Source: Sedimenticola sp.
Lineage (GTDB): Bacteria; Pseudomonadota; Gammaproteobacteria; Chromatiales; Chromatiaceae
DNA: 64,000 nt
Assembly: GCA_002869585.1 (NCBI GenBank)
Contig: PKUO01000105.1
Coordinates: forward strand, 1 to 64,000
Reading direction: 5' to 3'
Shown here: in pieces, positions 45,406 to 60,165 of the stretch
Position numbering within the stretch: the stretch's first letter is position 1
Layout of the letters: each line of letters begins with the position of its first letter
Made by a program: the position numbers and the translations under genes
The notes under the pieces: generated by a model
Told to the model about the DNA's origin: nothing
Seen by the model: only the letters and a program-made list of their open reading frames with translations
The model's database searches: none

Positions 45406-46758
45406 TTATTCTTTGCTTTGCCTTTTTCCACGGGCCTGTCTGTCCAGTTCAGAGAGTCGCGCCAGTTTTTCGCCTATCTTGATCTCCAGACCTCGTTCCA
45501 CGGGATGATAATAGCGGCGCTCGCCGATCTCCTCGGGAAAATAGGTTTCACCGGCGGCATAGGCCTCGGGCTCATCGTGCGCATAGCGATAGGCGCGGCC
45601 ATAGCCCAGCTCTTTCATCAAGCGGGTTGGCGCATTGCGCAGATGTATCGGCACCTCGCAGGAGCCCTGCTGGCGAACATCGGCCATTGCCTGATTGAAG
45701 GCGCTATACACGGCATTGCTCTTGGCCGCACAGGCCAGATAGAGCACTGCCTGCGCCAGGGCAAGCTCGCCTTCCGGACTGCCCAGGCGTTCCTGGGTCT
45801 CCCAAGCGCTAAGGGCAATCGTCAAGGCGCGCGGATCGGCATTGCCGATATCCTCGGAGGCCATGCGCATCACCCGGCGTGCGATATAGAGCGGATCACA
45901 GCCCCCGTCCAACATGCGGCACAGCCAGTATAGCGCGGCATCAGGCGCGGAACCCCGTACAGATTTATGCAGCGCCGAGATCTGGTCGTAGAAGGCCTCA
46001 CCTCCCTTATCGAAGCGGCGCAGGCTGCCACTCACCACCTCCTCCACCACCTCGCGGGTGATGCGGCCCGACTCAGACAGATCCGCCGAGATCTCCAGCA
46101 GATTCAGTGCCCGTCGCGCATCACCATCCGCCGCTTCTGCCAACAGATGGCAAACATCCGCCTCGATGTCCAGATGGCTTTGACCAAGCCCCCGCTCATT
46201 GTCGTTGAGCGCCTGCCTGATGATCCGCTCCAGTTCTTCGCTGGAGAGGGATTTCAGCACATAGGTTCTGGCGCGGGAGAGCAGCGCATTGTTCAGTTCA
46301 AAGGATGGATTTTCGGTTGTGGCACCGATGAAGATTACCGTGCCATTCTCGACATTGGGCAAGAACGCATCCTGCTGGGATTTGTTGAAGCGATGAACCT
46401 CATCGATGAAGAGAATGGTTTTGCGTTGTTCCAATTGCTGGGTCTTTTTCGCCTCCTCCACCGCACTGCGTATATCCTTGACGCCGGACAACACGGCAGA
46501 AAGGCTGATAAATCTCGCGCCAGACTTCCTGGCGATCATGCTCGCCAGGGTAGTTTTACCTGTACCGGGCGGTCCCCAGAAGATCATCGAGTGGAGGTGA
46601 TCGGATTCGATCGCCATCTGCAACGGCTTGCCATCCGCAACGATATGCGACTGTCCGAGAAACTCATCCAGGGTACGTGGACGCATACGGTCCGCAAGCG
46701 GTCGCGTCTCGTCCAGTTGCTGATCCACGAAGAGGTCCGATTCAGACACGGGGGCCAT
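45406..46758 (-). CDS. rarA: Replication-associated recombination protein A (RarA/MgsA)
   Basis: AAA+ ATPase of 450 residues that acts at stalled replication forks. Walker A is [12 protein letters not shown], Walker B is [16 protein letters not shown], sensor 1 is [14 protein letters not shown]. The C-terminal part carries the RarA/WRNIP1 tetramer domain ([11 protein letters not shown] and YARRVM-like blocks). It shares one base with lolA (its start 46758 is the last base of the lolA stop region), as in other gammaproteobacteria with ftsK-lolA-rarA. Confidence 0.96.
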   Translation of the reverse strand: MAPVSESDLFVDQQLDETRPLADRMRPRTLDEFLGQSHIVADGKPLQMAIESDHLHSMIFWGPPGTGKTTLASMIARKSGARFISLSAVLSGVKDIRSAVEEAKKTQQLEQRKTILFIDEVHRFNKSQQDAFLPNVENGTVIFIGATTENPSFELNNALLSRARTYVLKSLSSEELERIIRQALNDNERGLGQSHLDIEADVCHLLAEAADGDARRALNLLEISADLSESGRITREVVEEVVSGSLRRFDKGGEAFYDQISALHKSVRGSAPDAALYWLCRMLDGGCDPLYIARRVMRMASEDIGNADPRALTIALSAWETQERLGSPEGELALAQAVLYLACAAKSNAVYSAFNQAMADVRQQGSCEVPIHLRNAPTRLMKELGYGRAYRYAHDEPEAYAAGETYFPEEIGERRYYHPVERGLEIKIGEKLARLSELDRQARGKRQSKE

Positions 46759-47378
46759 TACTGGTTGTAGATATCGATGTTCAGTGGTGGTTCGAATTCA
46801 AAAAATCGGCTGGTGAAGACCGGATTGTTTTCTATCGCGCTGAAGTGGAAGCGTGTGATCTGACCAAACTTGTCGACCATCTCCATCGAGATCAGCTGGT
46901 TTTCGTAGAACGCCAGCAGAATCCTGGAGAACTGACTCTCCTCATCCTTCGGCGCCAGTTCAACCCAACCCTGCCCGTCGCGCTCACCGAGATCCATAAC
47001 GCTGAAGTGTTTTTCAACCGGATCACCGCTGATTAGCAGCATCGCCGGGGTGCCGGTCAGTGCTGTCGCCTGAGATTGCACACTGACCTGCTCCAGTTCT
47101 GGATCAAAGACCCAGATCTGGCGTCCGTCGGCAATGATCTGCTGGTTCTCGGGGGAAATATAATCCCAGCGAAACTGATCCGGACGCCGGACATAGAAAA
47201 CCCCTTCGGAAGCGACCAGCTCCCGGGTATTCTCATTGAATACCGTCTGCTCGAAATTCGCCTGAAGGGTGTTCAGATCCTGCAGAAAGCGGTTCATCTG
47301 ATCCCGGCCGTTGGCCGCAGACAGCGCGGATGTCCAGGCGATGAAAACCAACAGTGGGACTATTCGGAAGCTTAACAT
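46758..47378 (-). CDS. lolA: Outer-membrane lipoprotein carrier protein LolA
   Basis: Periplasmic chaperone that carries lipoproteins from LolCDE to LolB. From ATG 47378 it has 206 residues with a signal peptide (1-22, cleavage after LSA). The mature part shows LNTLQANFEQTVF, GVFYVRRPDQFRWDY and the beta-barrel half-fold typical of LolA. The start 47378 lies 10 nt after the ftsK stop; an upstream in-frame Met would sit inside ftsK. Confidence 0.95.
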   Translation of the reverse strand: MLSFRIVPLLVFIAWTSALSAANGRDQMNRFLQDLNTLQANFEQTVFNENTRELVASEGVFYVRRPDQFRWDYISPENQQIIADGRQIWVFDPELEQVSVQSQATALTGTPAMLLISGDPVEKHFSVMDLGERDGQGWVELAPKDEESQFSRILLAFYENQLISMEMVDKFGQITRFHFSAIENNPVFTSRFFEFEPPLNIDIYNQ

Positions 47379-47388
47379 TCGATGCACG

Positions 47389-49695
47389 TCATACCTCGGG
47401 TGGCGGTGGCGCCAGCACTTCACGGTTACCATTGGATTCGGCCGGGGTGACGATCCCGGTGCGCTCCATCTCTTCGATCAACCGGGCAGCGCGGTTGTAG
47501 CCGATTTTCAAGCGGCGCTGCACGCCAGAGATAGAGGCGCGTCTTGTCTCGGTAACGATACGAACCGCCTCGTCATAGAGCGGATCACTGTCCTCGACAC
47601 TCTCGCTACCCTCCAGCGATAGACCAGGAATGACCTCGGTAGGTTCCGAAGTAATCTCATCGAGATAATCAGGCTCGCCGGTCTGCTTGAGATAATCGAC
47701 CACCCTGTGCACTTCGTTATCATCCACAAAGGCACCGTGAATACGCTTTGGAATACTGCCTCCCGGGGGCAGAAACAGCATATCGCCATGCCCGAGCAGG
47801 TGCTCAGCGCCCATCTGATCGAGAATGGTGCGGGAATCGATGCGCGAGGAGACCTGAAATGCCACGCGGGTCGGGATATTCGCCTTGATCAGACCGGTGA
47901 TCACATCCACCGAGGGCCGTTGGGTAGCGAGCAGCAGATGTATACCCGAAGCACGGGCCTTCTGGGCCAGACGCGCAATCAGCTCTTCAACCTTCTTGCC
48001 GACCACCATCATCATGTCTGCCAGTTCATCGATCACAACCACAATGTAAGGCAATGTGGAGAGATGCGGAATCTCTTGTGCTCCACCCAAAGGATCAGGT
48101 TTGAACAGTGGATCAGGCATCTCCTCACCCCGGCTTTTCGCCTCCCTGATCTTCTTGTTATGGCCGGCGATATTTCTGACACCTGTGGCAGCCATCAGTC
48201 GATAACGCCGCTCCATCTCACCCACACACCAGCGCAGTGCGTTGGAGGCCTCTTTCATATCAGTAACCACCGGGGTCAACAGATGGGGGATACCCTCGTA
48301 GACCGAAAGTTCAAGCATCTTCGGATCGACCATGATCAGCCGCACATCCTGCGGAGACGCCTTGTACAACAGGCTGAGAATCATCGCATTGATCGCAACC
48401 GATTTACCCGAACCGGTGGTGCCGGCAATCAGCGCGTGGGGCATCTTGGCCAGATCGGCCACCGCCGGATTACCGGCAATGTCCTTACCCATGGCCAGGG
48501 TCAGTGGTGATTTGGAGTTGTCATAGGTCTCTGATTGAAGCACCTCGCTGAGCATCACGATCTCGCGATGCTCATTGGGAATCTCGATACCGATAACCGA
48601 TTTTCCGGGAATCACCTCGACCACGCGCACGCTGATTGTCGACAACGCACGCGCCAGGTCTTTCGCCAGATTGGTCACCTTGCTCACCTTGATGCCTGGC
48701 GCCAGCAGCAGTTCAAACAGCGTAACCACCGGCCCCGGGTGAACCGCCACCACCTCGACCTCGACACCGAAATCACGCAGCTTCAACTCAACCAGGCGCG
48801 ACATGGCCTCCAGCGCCTCGTTGGAATAGCCCTTACCGCTGGGTTTGGCCGGATCAAGCAAACCAAGGGGTGGCAGACTGCCTTCAGCCACCGAGTTGAA
48901 CAGGGGCGCCTGGCGCTCCTTTTCCACACGAACGCTGGGTTTTACCTGTTTGATAACCGGTTCGATCCGCGGCGGTTTACGGTTTTCGGTCTTTTTGACC
49001 TCTACCCTCACCGCCTCGCTGCGTTGTTTCTTGGCCTCTTTGGATTTTCTCGACTCGATGAATCGCTCTCTGGCATCGAGAAAATAGCCGTAGCCCCAGA
49101 GCACCGCGCCACCGATCTTGTCCATTACCGTAAACCAGGAAACCCCGGTAAACAGGGTAAAACCGATCAGTATCAGGGAGAGCAACAACAGTGTTGCGCC
49201 GGTAAAGCTGAACACGCTCACCAACACTCCCTGAAGGAAGGTACCCAACACACCGCCGGTGCCTGCTGGCAGATTAACCTGCGCACCGTCCAGGTGAATG
49301 CCAAACAGTGCCGTGCCTGCTGCCAGGGTAAGAAAAAAGCCGAACCAGCGCAGCGCAACGAGATGGACATTGACGCTGTCATCCGGATTGCTCTCCTTGT
49401 AGATCAGCCAGCCGCTCCAGCCGATCATGAAGGGAAACAGATAGGCGAAGAAACCGAACAGATAGAGGAAGACATCCGAAAACCAGGCGCCGACCGGGCC
49501 GCCGCTATTGAGCACCTGTTCGCGCGGCCCGGTATAGGACCAACCGGGATCGTCCGGAGAATAGGTCAACAGCGAGAGCATGAAGTAGGCTGCAATAGCA
49601 ACCAGCAGCAACAGTGCACCTTCACGCAATCTGCGTCCAACGTGGGTGCTGACTGAACCGCCCTGTGCTTGTGTATGACTGGCCTGTGCCACCAT
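47389..49695 (-). CDS. ftsK: DNA translocase FtsK
   Basis: Septal DNA pump that aligns chromosome ends and activates XerCD. The 768 residues contain four to five N-terminal membrane helices (about 25-190), a short basic linker (about 200-260, much shorter than in E. coli), the FtsK/SpoIIIE motor (Walker [15 protein letters not shown], Walker [15 protein letters not shown]) and a C-terminal winged-helix gamma domain ([33 protein letters not shown]) that reads KOPS sites. The linker makes this a compact type. Confidence 0.97.
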   Translation of the reverse strand: MVAQASHTQAQGGSVSTHVGRRLREGALLLLVAIAAYFMLSLLTYSPDDPGWSYTGPREQVLNSGGPVGAWFSDVFLYLFGFFAYLFPFMIGWSGWLIYKESNPDDSVNVHLVALRWFGFFLTLAAGTALFGIHLDGAQVNLPAGTGGVLGTFLQGVLVSVFSFTGATLLLLSLILIGFTLFTGVSWFTVMDKIGGAVLWGYGYFLDARERFIESRKSKEAKKQRSEAVRVEVKKTENRKPPRIEPVIKQVKPSVRVEKERQAPLFNSVAEGSLPPLGLLDPAKPSGKGYSNEALEAMSRLVELKLRDFGVEVEVVAVHPGPVVTLFELLLAPGIKVSKVTNLAKDLARALSTISVRVVEVIPGKSVIGIEIPNEHREIVMLSEVLQSETYDNSKSPLTLAMGKDIAGNPAVADLAKMPHALIAGTTGSGKSVAINAMILSLLYKASPQDVRLIMVDPKMLELSVYEGIPHLLTPVVTDMKEASNALRWCVGEMERRYRLMAATGVRNIAGHNKKIREAKSRGEEMPDPLFKPDPLGGAQEIPHLSTLPYIVVVIDELADMMMVVGKKVEELIARLAQKARASGIHLLLATQRPSVDVITGLIKANIPTRVAFQVSSRIDSRTILDQMGAEHLLGHGDMLFLPPGGSIPKRIHGAFVDDNEVHRVVDYLKQTGEPDYLDEITSEPTEVIPGLSLEGSESVEDSDPLYDEAVRIVTETRRASISGVQRRLKIGYNRAARLIEEMERTGIVTPAESNGNREVLAPPPPEV

Positions 49696-51023
<1,328 letters not shown>

Positions 51024-51026
51024 AGC

Positions 51027-51057
51027 AAAGGGCTCCCGTGAATCCGGGGGCCTTTTC
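51027..51057 (+). terminator. Terminator-like stem after trxB
   Basis: An AAAGG-CTCCCG arm pairs with CGGGGG-CCTTTT across a short loop with one bulged G and one G-U pair, ending in four T. The upstream alternative start codon of aat (GTG 51038) would lie inside this hairpin, which argues for the later start. Confidence 0.6.
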
Positions 51058-51070
51058 CATCCCTGATCAG

Positions 51071-51769
51071 ATGATCTACCTCCTGGACCCTGACAACCCG
51101 AACGCCCCCTTTCCGCCCGTCGAGCATGCAGAGAAAGAGCCGGACGGCCTGCTGGCCGTCGGTGGTGATCTCTCCGCACAAAGGCTTTTGAACGCCTACC
51201 GGCACGGTATCTTTCCCTGGTACTCGGATCAGCAGCCGATACTCTGGTGGAGCCCCGACCCGCGAACCGTGCTTTATCCGGATAAAATAAAGATCTCCCG
51301 CAGCCTGAAAAAGGCTCTGCGTAACAAACCCTTTACCGTCACCTTCGACAGTTGCTTTGCGCGCATCATTCAGGCCTGCGCCAAGCCGCGCAACGACAGT
51401 CCGGGAACCTGGATCACAGAGGAGATGCAGGAGGCCTACACCCAGCTGCACAATCAGGGTTTTGCCCACTCGGTTGAGGTCTGGCTCGATGACAGGCTGG
51501 TGGGCGGGCTATATGGCATCGCTATCGGAGAGGTCTTTTTCGGTGAATCGATGTTCAGCCGCGTGGCCGATGCCTCCAAGATCGCTCTGGTGAAGCTTTG
51601 CCAGCTCCTTACCCAGCGGGGTTATCGCATGATCGATTGCCAGGTCTACACGGAACACCTGATCTCCCTGGGCGCGGAGGAGATCTCACGCAAGGCGTTT
51701 ATCCGGCATCTGGATGAGTGGTGCATAACCCCAGTTGCACCGGAACCCTGGCAGGTACGCAATGACTGA
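51071..51769 (+). CDS. aat: Leucyl/phenylalanyl-tRNA-protein transferase
   Basis: Adds Leu or Phe to proteins with N-terminal Arg or Lys, marking them for ClpS-ClpAP. From ATG 51071 it has 232 residues. The family blocks are [66 protein letters not shown] and [15 protein letters not shown]. An earlier GTG (51038) lies in a terminator-like stem and has no homology. It overlaps bpt by 8 nt. Confidence 0.95.
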   Translation: MIYLLDPDNPNAPFPPVEHAEKEPDGLLAVGGDLSAQRLLNAYRHGIFPWYSDQQPILWWSPDPRTVLYPDKIKISRSLKKALRNKPFTVTFDSCFARIIQACAKPRNDSPGTWITEEMQEAYTQLHNQGFAHSVEVWLDDRLVGGLYGIAIGEVFFGESMFSRVADASKIALVKLCQLLTQRGYRMIDCQVYTEHLISLGAEEISRKAFIRHLDEWCITPVAPEPWQVRND

Positions 51770-52535
51770 TGAAAGCGGTCAGGCCGCATCGAGCCTCAGG
51801 CTCTATATCACGCCGCAACACCCCTGCTCCTATCTGCCTGACCACCAGGCAAAAACGCTGTTTCTCGACCCACACGCCAACAAAAACAGCTGGCTCTACC
51901 AGGCATTGATCGAGATGGGTTTTCGCCGTAGCGGCGACATGATTTATCGGCCCGAATGTGACGATTGCCAAGCGTGCGTTCCGGTCAGACTGCCGGTCAA
52001 CCAATTCACGCCGAACCGCAGTCAAAGGCGCGCCTGGCAGCGGTCGGTGGCGCAGATGTCGGTCGAGATCAAATCGTCTGAGTTCAACGAGGATCACTAC
52101 CGGCTTTACGAATCCTATATTTCTGACCGCCACCCCGGCGGCGAAATGGCCGATACCACCGTCGAAAAGTATCTCGACTTCCTGACCTGCAGCTGGAACG
52201 AAACCCTGTTTATAGAATTCAGGCTGGATACCAGGATCGCTGCCGTTGCGGTCACCGATGTGTTGCCCAGCGGCCTGTCTGCCGTGTACACCTTCTTCGA
52301 TCCCGCAATCGAAAAACTCAGCCCTGGTGTATTCGCCCTGCTCTGGCAAATCGAGCTCGCAAAAAAGCTGCAATTACCCTGGCTTTATCTCGGCTACTGG
52401 GTACCCGGTTGCAGAAAAATGGAATATAAAACCCGCTACCAGCCGATACAGGTCTACAGGGAGAATCAATGGCAGAACTATCAGGAAATTGCACCGATTA
52501 CCTTGAAATCACTGTCACGGCAGAAAAAAATCTAA
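51762..52535 (+). CDS. bpt: Aspartate/glutamate leucyltransferase (Bpt)
   Basis: Adds Leu to N-terminal Asp or Glu. The 257 residues carry the bacterial ATE/Bpt pattern: [12 protein letters not shown]-like N-terminal Cys block (HPCSYLPD), [29 protein letters not shown] and [24 protein letters not shown] 51762 overlaps the aat stop; an in-frame Met nine codons earlier lies inside aat. With aat, clpS and clpA nearby it completes an N-degron set. Confidence 0.95.
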   Translation: MTDESGQAASSLRLYITPQHPCSYLPDHQAKTLFLDPHANKNSWLYQALIEMGFRRSGDMIYRPECDDCQACVPVRLPVNQFTPNRSQRRAWQRSVAQMSVEIKSSEFNEDHYRLYESYISDRHPGGEMADTTVEKYLDFLTCSWNETLFIEFRLDTRIAAVAVTDVLPSGLSAVYTFFDPAIEKLSPGVFALLWQIELAKKLQLPWLYLGYWVPGCRKMEYKTRYQPIQVYRENQWQNYQEIAPITLKSLSRQKKI

Positions 52536-52595
52536 CTAGGGCTTGCCTTTAGCAGTAAATCGAAGATAATGACGGCCCTTATAGGCCGGGCTTTA

Positions 52596-52604
52596 TGTTA
52601 TAAT
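52596..52604 (+). promoter_or_regulatory. Extended -10 promoter of infA
   Basis: TGTTATAAT (52596-52604) joins an extended TG with a perfect TATAAT, about 42 nt before the infA ATG. The -35 region is poor, as is common with extended -10 promoters. Confidence 0.6.
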
Positions 52605-52645
52605 CCCGCCGCAATTGCAGAACAGCAGGAACTACAGGATCGCGA

Positions 52646-52864
52646 ATGGCTAAAGAAGATTTTATTGAAATGGAAGGGACAGTGGTCGAAACACTGCCTA
52701 ACACCATGTTTCGTGTTGAACTAGAAAATGGTCACGTTGTGACCGCACATATCTCCGGAAAAATGCGCAAGCACTATATCCGCATTCTCACCGGTGACAA
52801 GGTTACCGTTCAATTGACCCCTTATGATCTGAGCAAGGGTCGCATAACCTACCGCGCCCGCTAA
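52646..52864 (+). CDS. infA: Translation initiation factor IF-1
   Basis: Binds the A site of the 30S subunit during initiation. Seventy-two residues, one OB-fold: [56 protein letters not shown]. Exact family length. It converges with clpA across 80 nt; the same clpA/infA arrangement is common in gammaproteobacteria. Confidence 0.98.
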   Translation: MAKEDFIEMEGTVVETLPNTMFRVELENGHVVTAHISGKMRKHYIRILTGDKVTVQLTPYDLSKGRITYRAR

Positions 52865-52944
52865 TCGATTTTCTGGCAAGTCTCGCACCGCTCCTGTTCC
52901 CTAGCTGACCGCCGCAGAAAACGTCTCCTGGTCATGGCGGCGCG

Positions 52945-55203
52945 TCATTGCACAACACGATCCTCAATATCGAACAGCAGTTCGCCGTCAGCGACACCCA
53001 CGCGAACTTGTCCACCGTGAGCCAGTTTGCCGAACAGCAGTTCTTCCGCCAGCGGTTTCTTGATCTTTTCCTGGATTAGACGCGCCATGGGTCTTGCGCC
53101 CATTTTTTCATCGTACCCATGTTCCGCGAGCCACTTTTTCGCTTCGGGTTCGACAATGATCGACACCTTCTTTTCATCCAGTTGGCCTTCGAGTTCGAAC
53201 AGAAACTTATCGACCACGCTGGTGATGATATCGGTAGAGAGGCCACTGAACTGAATAATGGCGTCAAGCCGGTTGCGAAATTCCGGAGAAAAGTATCGCT
53301 TGATCGCTTCCATGCCATCGCTGCTGTGGTCCTGTGCAGTGAAACCTATTGAAGGACGACTGATGAGATCGGCGCCTGCATTGGTGGTCATCACAATCAC
53401 CACATTACGGAAATCCGCCTTGCGGCCGTTGTTGTCAGTAAGGGTGCCATGATCCATCACCTGCAACAGCAGATTGAACACATCCGGGTGCGCCTTCTCT
53501 ATCTCATCCAGCAACAGCACGGCGTGTGGATGTTTGTTAATGGCTTCGGTCAACAGGCCGCCCTGATCAAAACCGACATATCCGGGTGGCGCGCCAATCA
53601 GCCTTGAAACCGTGTGCCGCTCCATATATTCCGACATATCGAAACGTATCAGTTCGATACCCATGATCTTGGCCAACTGGCGGGTAACCTCGGTCTTGCC
53701 GACACCGGTCGGGCCGGCAAACAGGAAAGAACCAATAGGTTTCTGCTCATTCCCCAGCCCCGATCGGCTCATGCGGATAGCCGCGGTGAGGTTGTCGATC
53801 GCAGCCTCCTGACCAAACACCACCATTTTCAGATCGCGGTCCAGGGTGCGCAGAGATGCGGTATCGGATGCCGATACATTTTTCGGTGGTATGCGCGCAA
53901 TCTTGGCGACTATCGCTTCGATGTCCGCTGCGCCGATGGTCTTCTTTCGCTTTGACGGTGGCTGCAGTTGGACATTGGCGCCCGCCTCGTCGATAACATC
54001 AATTGCCTTGTCCGGAAGATGCCTGTCATTGATATAGCGGTCGGATAACTCGGCGGCGGAACGAAGCGCCTTGTGCGAGTACTTGATCTTGTGGTGCTCC
54101 TCAAAACGGCTTTTCAGCCCTTTCAGGATGGCATAGGTCTCATCGACAGTCGGCTCTTCGACATCGATTTTCTGGAAGCGTCTGGCCAGGGCCCGGTCTT
54201 TTTCGAAGATCCCACGGAACTCCTGATAGGTCGTGGAGCCGATACAGCGTAATTCCCCGGTGGCGAGCACCGGCTTGATCAGATTGGAGGCGTCCATCGC
54301 ACCGCCGGAAGCCGCTCCTGCGCCGATAACGGTATGGATTTCATCGATGAAGAGGATGGCTTCCGGTTCGTTTTTCAACTGGGAAAGTACTGCCTTCAGG
54401 CGTTTTTCGAAATCACCCCGGTATTTGGTCCCGGCAATAAGTCCACCCAGATCCAGGGCATAGATAACGCAGCCTTTCAGTACATCAGGCACCTGGTCAT
54501 CGACGATCATCTTGGCCAGACCTTCAGCAATGGCGGTTTTACCGACCCCCGCCTCACCAACCAGGAGCGGATTATTTTTCCGTCTCCGACAGAGAATCTG
54601 TACGGTTCTTTCGATCTCCAACTGACGGCCAATCAACGGATCAATTTTCCCCAGCCTGGCCTGCTCATTGAGATTGGAGGCATAGATTTCCAACGGCTTT
54701 TTAGCTGTTTTCTCTTCTCCATCACCCCCCTCTTCCGAGGCTGTGTCCGTGCTGAAATCCTCATCCGCATCGGTCTGAACTATGCCATGGGAGATGTAGT
54801 TGACCACATCCAGTCGCTGAATATCCTGCTGGTGCAGGAAAAAAACCGCCTGGGATTCCTGTTCGCTTAATATCGCAACCAGGACGTTGGCGCCGGTCAC
54901 CTCTTCCCGTCCGGATGACTGCACGTGGAAGACCGCGCGTTGCAGTACCCGTTGGAAGCCCAGGGTCGGCTGAGTGTCACGTTCCGCATCCATCGGCAGC
55001 CGGGGCGTGGTTTCATCAAGGAAGACCTCGATGTCCTTGCGCAGCCGTTCCGTATCAGCGCCGCACGCGCGCAACACCATCACTGCCGATGGGTTATCCA
55101 GCAACGCCAGTAGCAGGTGCTCGACCGTAATGAATTCATGCTTTTTCTGCTTCGCCTGCTTGAAGGCCTGATTAAGCGTGAATTCCAGCTCTTTACTCAA
55201 CAT
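52945..55203 (-). CDS. clpA: ATP-dependent Clp protease ATP-binding subunit ClpA
   Basis: Unfoldase that feeds substrates to ClpP. The 752 residues contain the Clp N domain (1-145) that binds ClpS, a first AAA+ module (Walker [16 protein letters not shown]), and a second (Walker [18 protein letters not shown], Walker [10 protein letters not shown]). The C-terminal domain carries the IGF-type loop for ClpP docking ([11 protein letters not shown]). Full length. 76 nt behind clpS on the same strand. Confidence 0.97.
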   Translation of the reverse strand: MLSKELEFTLNQAFKQAKQKKHEFITVEHLLLALLDNPSAVMVLRACGADTERLRKDIEVFLDETTPRLPMDAERDTQPTLGFQRVLQRAVFHVQSSGREEVTGANVLVAILSEQESQAVFFLHQQDIQRLDVVNYISHGIVQTDADEDFSTDTASEEGGDGEEKTAKKPLEIYASNLNEQARLGKIDPLIGRQLEIERTVQILCRRRKNNPLLVGEAGVGKTAIAEGLAKMIVDDQVPDVLKGCVIYALDLGGLIAGTKYRGDFEKRLKAVLSQLKNEPEAILFIDEIHTVIGAGAASGGAMDASNLIKPVLATGELRCIGSTTYQEFRGIFEKDRALARRFQKIDVEEPTVDETYAILKGLKSRFEEHHKIKYSHKALRSAAELSDRYINDRHLPDKAIDVIDEAGANVQLQPPSKRKKTIGAADIEAIVAKIARIPPKNVSASDTASLRTLDRDLKMVVFGQEAAIDNLTAAIRMSRSGLGNEQKPIGSFLFAGPTGVGKTEVTRQLAKIMGIELIRFDMSEYMERHTVSRLIGAPPGYVGFDQGGLLTEAINKHPHAVLLLDEIEKAHPDVFNLLLQVMDHGTLTDNNGRKADFRNVVIVMTTNAGADLISRPSIGFTAQDHSSDGMEAIKRYFSPEFRNRLDAIIQFSGLSTDIITSVVDKFLFELEGQLDEKKVSIIVEPEAKKWLAEHGYDEKMGARPMARLIQEKIKKPLAEELLFGKLAHGGQVRVGVADGELLFDIEDRVVQ

Positions 55204-55279
55204 GGGCGTGATCTCTTAAATAATTCACAAACTGATTGGACTCAAATTCCATTGGGCGGTTCATCTCTCACTGAAAATC

Positions 55280-55600
55280 TCACGCCTCTTCCATGGAGCA
55301 TAGCAAGGGGTGCTGGTTGTTTCTTGAATACTCGTTGACCTGAGTCACTTTGGTTTCTGCGATGTCCTTGCTATAAACCCCGCAGACACCGACACCCCGG
55401 GTATGAACATGCAACATGATCTGGGTAGCCTTTTCCCGGTTCATCCCGAAAAAGGATTCCAGCACGTTAACCACAAACTCCATAGGGGTATAGTCGTCAT
55501 TCAGTAACAGAACTTTGTAGAGCGGTGGTCTTTTCAGTTTAGGCTTAGCTTCTTGAACATCAAGACCGCCATCCTGTTCGTCAATTTTCCTTTCGGCCAT
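55280..55600 (-). CDS. clpS: ClpS adaptor
   Basis: Adaptor of 106 residues that hands N-degron substrates to ClpA. The core is [23 protein letters not shown] with the binding-pocket Asp-Asp, then the Met gate residue of the family and [21 protein letters not shown]. The acidic N-terminal 20 residues are the flexible tail that enters ClpA. It is divergent from the csp gene. Confidence 0.96.
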   Translation of the reverse strand: MAERKIDEQDGGLDVQEAKPKLKRPPLYKVLLLNDDYTPMEFVVNVLESFFGMNREKATQIMLHVHTRGVGVCGVYSKDIAETKVTQVNEYSRNNQHPLLCSMEEA

Positions 55601-55947
55601 AAATAACTGGATCTTGGTTAGTGAGTGTTGGATGAAGACTACATTTACGGCTGATTTCCCCAGCCCGAAATTTTGTTCATAAATAGCTATATCTCTACCT
55701 ATTATGGGGCCATTTCAGTGAAATAAAACCCCAGGGAGAATGGAAAAATTGTCCAACGTTTGACCAATTTTTGTCTAGGGTATACTCTTATCCTGTAGGG
55801 GTAAAAAGAGATTTTATGGAACCATTTTCCTCACTTTTTTTACCCTTATTGATCGGACAGATTCAATCAATAAGGCCATCTAAGAGCCCGACCACCAAGT
55901 GAACTGATCCGATGTAGTTCGATGAAGTATCTGGAGGAGTATGTACA
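55601..55947 (+). promoter_or_regulatory. Intergenic region with csp promoter and long leader
   Basis: 347 nt between clpS and the csp gene. -35 TTGACC (55760-55765) and -10 TATACT (55781-55786), 15 bp apart, give a leader of about 155 nt, the length usual for cold-shock mRNAs whose leader folds differently in the cold. GGAGGAG lies before the csp start. The left part should hold the clpS promoter. I see no gene here. Confidence 0.55.
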
Positions 55948-56160
55948 ATGGCTACCGGTATCGTGAAGTGGTTCAATAACGCCAAAGGTTATGGTTTTGT
56001 CACACCAGATCAAGGAGAACAGGATATCTTTATCCACTTTTCTGCGATCGAGATGGATGGTTACAAGACCCTGAAGGAAGGTCAAAAGGTCCAGTTTGAA
56101 CTTCAGGAGGGTCCCAAGGGATTACATGCTGCAAATCTGCAGTCGGTCACCGACGGTTAA
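55948..56160 (+). CDS. Cold-shock protein (CspD-like)
   Basis: A cold-shock domain of 70 residues that binds single-stranded RNA and DNA. RNP1 is [11 protein letters not shown]2 is [10 protein letters not shown]. The place next to clpS-clpA matches cspD of E. coli, which is induced by starvation rather than cold; which applies here is unknown. Followed by a terminator. Confidence 0.94.
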   Translation: MATGIVKWFNNAKGYGFVTPDQGEQDIFIHFSAIEMDGYKTLKEGQKVQFELQEGPKGLHAANLQSVTDG

Positions 56161-56170
56161 GCATCCATAA

Positions 56171-56209
56171 CGAAAAAAGTCCGCCAATTACCTTGGCAGG
56201 CTTTTTTCG
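56171..56209. terminator. Terminator after csp
   Basis: CGAAAAAAG (56171-56179) pairs with CTTTTTTCG (56201-56209), with an inner stem CCGCCAA/TTGGCAGG that is not fully paired. It is usable in both directions and lies between convergent csp and icd. Confidence 0.75.
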
Positions 56210-56260
56210 ATGATGCAATGGATTGCCCCCTGACGAGGGCAAATCACCCCTCCGAAGGCA

Positions 56261-58528
<2,268 letters not shown>

Positions 58529-58660
58529 TTACACAAGCGATCTGCCACTAAATAGACAATCCGTAAGTGTTCCTTTCAGGTGTCCGGAGTCCAAGGATTC
58601 TAGCATCCGACAAACAAACAGTGAAATTTATTTGGGAATTAATTGGATTGATATCCTAAT

Positions 58661-59347
58661 TTATTTAAATTCACAGATTTCCGCCAGACAACAGCCACTG
58701 CAGCGGGGCTTTTTCGAACAAAAATCTTTGGCATGACGGACGATCAGACCGTGGTATTCCGAAAATTGCTCGACGTTCGGCCCCAACGCCTGTTCAAATC
58801 CCTGCCTCAGCACCTCGTAGTCCTCATCGCCCCGGGCCAGCCCCAACCGGGAGAAAATACGCCGGGTGTAGGCATCGATGACAAATACCGGGCGATTATA
58901 GGCATAGAGCAGGATATCATCCGCAGTTTCCCGCCCGACGCCGTGAACGCCCAGCAGGTCCTTGCGCAACACCGCAATCGGCACTCGATCAAAAGCCGAC
59001 ACCCCACCACCTGCGTGGAGAAACTCGCACAGGGATTTGAGACGCCTGGCCTTGATATTGAAATAGCCTGACGGGCGGATCAACTCCGCCAGGGCGTCGT
59101 TGTCCAACCCGATCAGCGCATCCAGAGTGAGGCGATGGGCAGATTTCAGGTTGGCGATAGCCTTTTCGACGTTGACCCAGGCGGTATTCTGAGTGAGCAC
59201 TGCGCCAACGATGATCTCGAACGGGGTCTCGCCGGGCCACCAGTGTTGCTCCCCATAGGCCTCGAACAACAACCCATAGACCTGCTGCAGCGCCGAGGCA
59301 GAGGGAGTAAAAGAGATCAATCCCGGCGTTTTTTGCGTGCCGGCCAC
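58661..59347 (-). CDS. HhH-GPD DNA glycosylase, MagIII-like, with Fe-S cluster
   Basis: A protein of 228 residues of the endonuclease III superfamily. The hairpin [16 protein letters not shown] (131-146) and the catalytic Asp (about D158, [10 protein letters not shown]) are kept, but the Lys that gives Nth its lyase activity is Glu (E140), as in the 3-methyladenine glycosylase MagIII of Helicobacter (GKESAD). Four Cys residues near the end ([16 protein letters not shown]) can hold a [4Fe-4S] cluster. A monofunctional alkylbase glycosylase is the best guess. It overlaps rluB by 31 nt. Confidence 0.85.
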   Translation of the reverse strand: MAGTQKTPGLISFTPSASALQQVYGLLFEAYGEQHWWPGETPFEIIVGAVLTQNTAWVNVEKAIANLKSAHRLTLDALIGLDNDALAELIRPSGYFNIKARRLKSLCEFLHAGGGVSAFDRVPIAVLRKDLLGVHGVGRETADDILLYAYNRPVFVIDAYTRRIFSRLGLARGDEDYEVLRQGFEQALGPNVEQFSEYHGLIVRHAKDFCSKKPRCSGCCLAEICEFK

Positions 59348-60165
59348 TTTTTAGCTGGAGCCTTTTTGGGAGTAACCGGTTTCCTGGGCGTTTCGGTTGT
59401 CTGGGTGACTTTCTTCTCTTCAATACCAGCGGCTTCCAGCAGCGCTTGGGTCTCTTTACTGTCTAGGTCGCGCCAGCGGCCAACGGAGGTGGCGCTGTCC
59501 AGAATGATCGGTCCAAAGCGCACCCGCTTGAGTCGGCTCACCTTGCAGTCGATTGCCTCCCAGAGTCGCCTGACTTCGCGCTTGCGACCTTCCATGATCA
59601 CCACGTGAAACCAGCGGTTTGTACCTTCGCCCCCGGATTCGACAATATCCTCAAAACGCGCCGGGCCATCTTCCAGTTCGATACCATTGACCAGTTGCTG
59701 AAGTTGCGCCGGGGTCACCTCGCCATGCACGCGCACCGCATACTCGCGCTCGATCTGCTGGGAGGGGTGCATCAGCTTGTTGGCCAGTTGACCGTCGGTG
59801 GTGAACAGCAGCAGGCCGCTGGTATTCAGATCCAGACGCCCAACGGCGATCCAGCGTGAGCCCTTGATAATCGGCAAACGGCTGAATACCGTGGGACGAC
59901 CTTCCGGATCGGATTTGGTCACTACCTCGCCTTCCGGCTTGTTGTAGATAATCACCCGCCGTTGCTGTTCCTGCAGCCGCCAACTGCCTACGCGCTGCTT
60001 GCCAAGGGTAATCCTATCCTCGGGGGTAACCCGATCGCCCAGGGAAGCAACCTTGCCATTCACCCTGACCTCACCCGCCTCGATGCGGCGCTCGATCTCG
60101 CGTCGCGAACCGAGGCCCGCATTGGCGAGCACCTTCTGCAGCCGTTCGCCCGGTAAATCACTCAT
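59317..60165 (-). CDS. rluB: 23S rRNA pseudouridine(2605) synthase RluB
   Basis: Modifies U2605 of 23S rRNA. The 282 residues contain an N-terminal S4 domain ([21 protein letters not shown]), the catalytic block [18 protein letters not shown] with the conserved Asp, and a Lys/Pro-rich C-terminal tail ([19 protein letters not shown]) typical of RluB. Four genes scpA-scpB-rluB-glycosylase overlap or abut on the reverse strand. Confidence 0.94.
   Translation of the reverse strand: MSDLPGERLQKVLANAGLGSRREIERRIEAGEVRVNGKVASLGDRVTPEDRITLGKQRVGSWRLQEQQRRVIIYNKPEGEVVTKSDPEGRPTVFSRLPIIKGSRWIAVGRLDLNTSGLLLFTTDGQLANKLMHPSQQIEREYAVRVHGEVTPAQLQQLVNGIELEDGPARFEDIVESGGEGTNRWFHVVIMEGRKREVRRLWEAIDCKVSRLKRVRFGPIILDSATSVGRWRDLDSKETQALLEAAGIEEKKVTQTTETPRKPVTPKKAPAKKWPARKKRRD

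Noticed and set aside
45967-46770. A 267-codon plus-strand ORF
   Set aside because: Antisense to rarA; composition follows from the opposite codon positions.
48535-49656. A 373-codon plus-strand ORF rich in His, Gln and Arg
   Set aside because: It is the antisense shadow of ftsK, which has full-length homology and conserved motifs.
52860-52944. GC-rich inverted stretch between infA and clpA as a terminator
   Set aside because: The arms pair over only about six bases with a long loop and no T-run.
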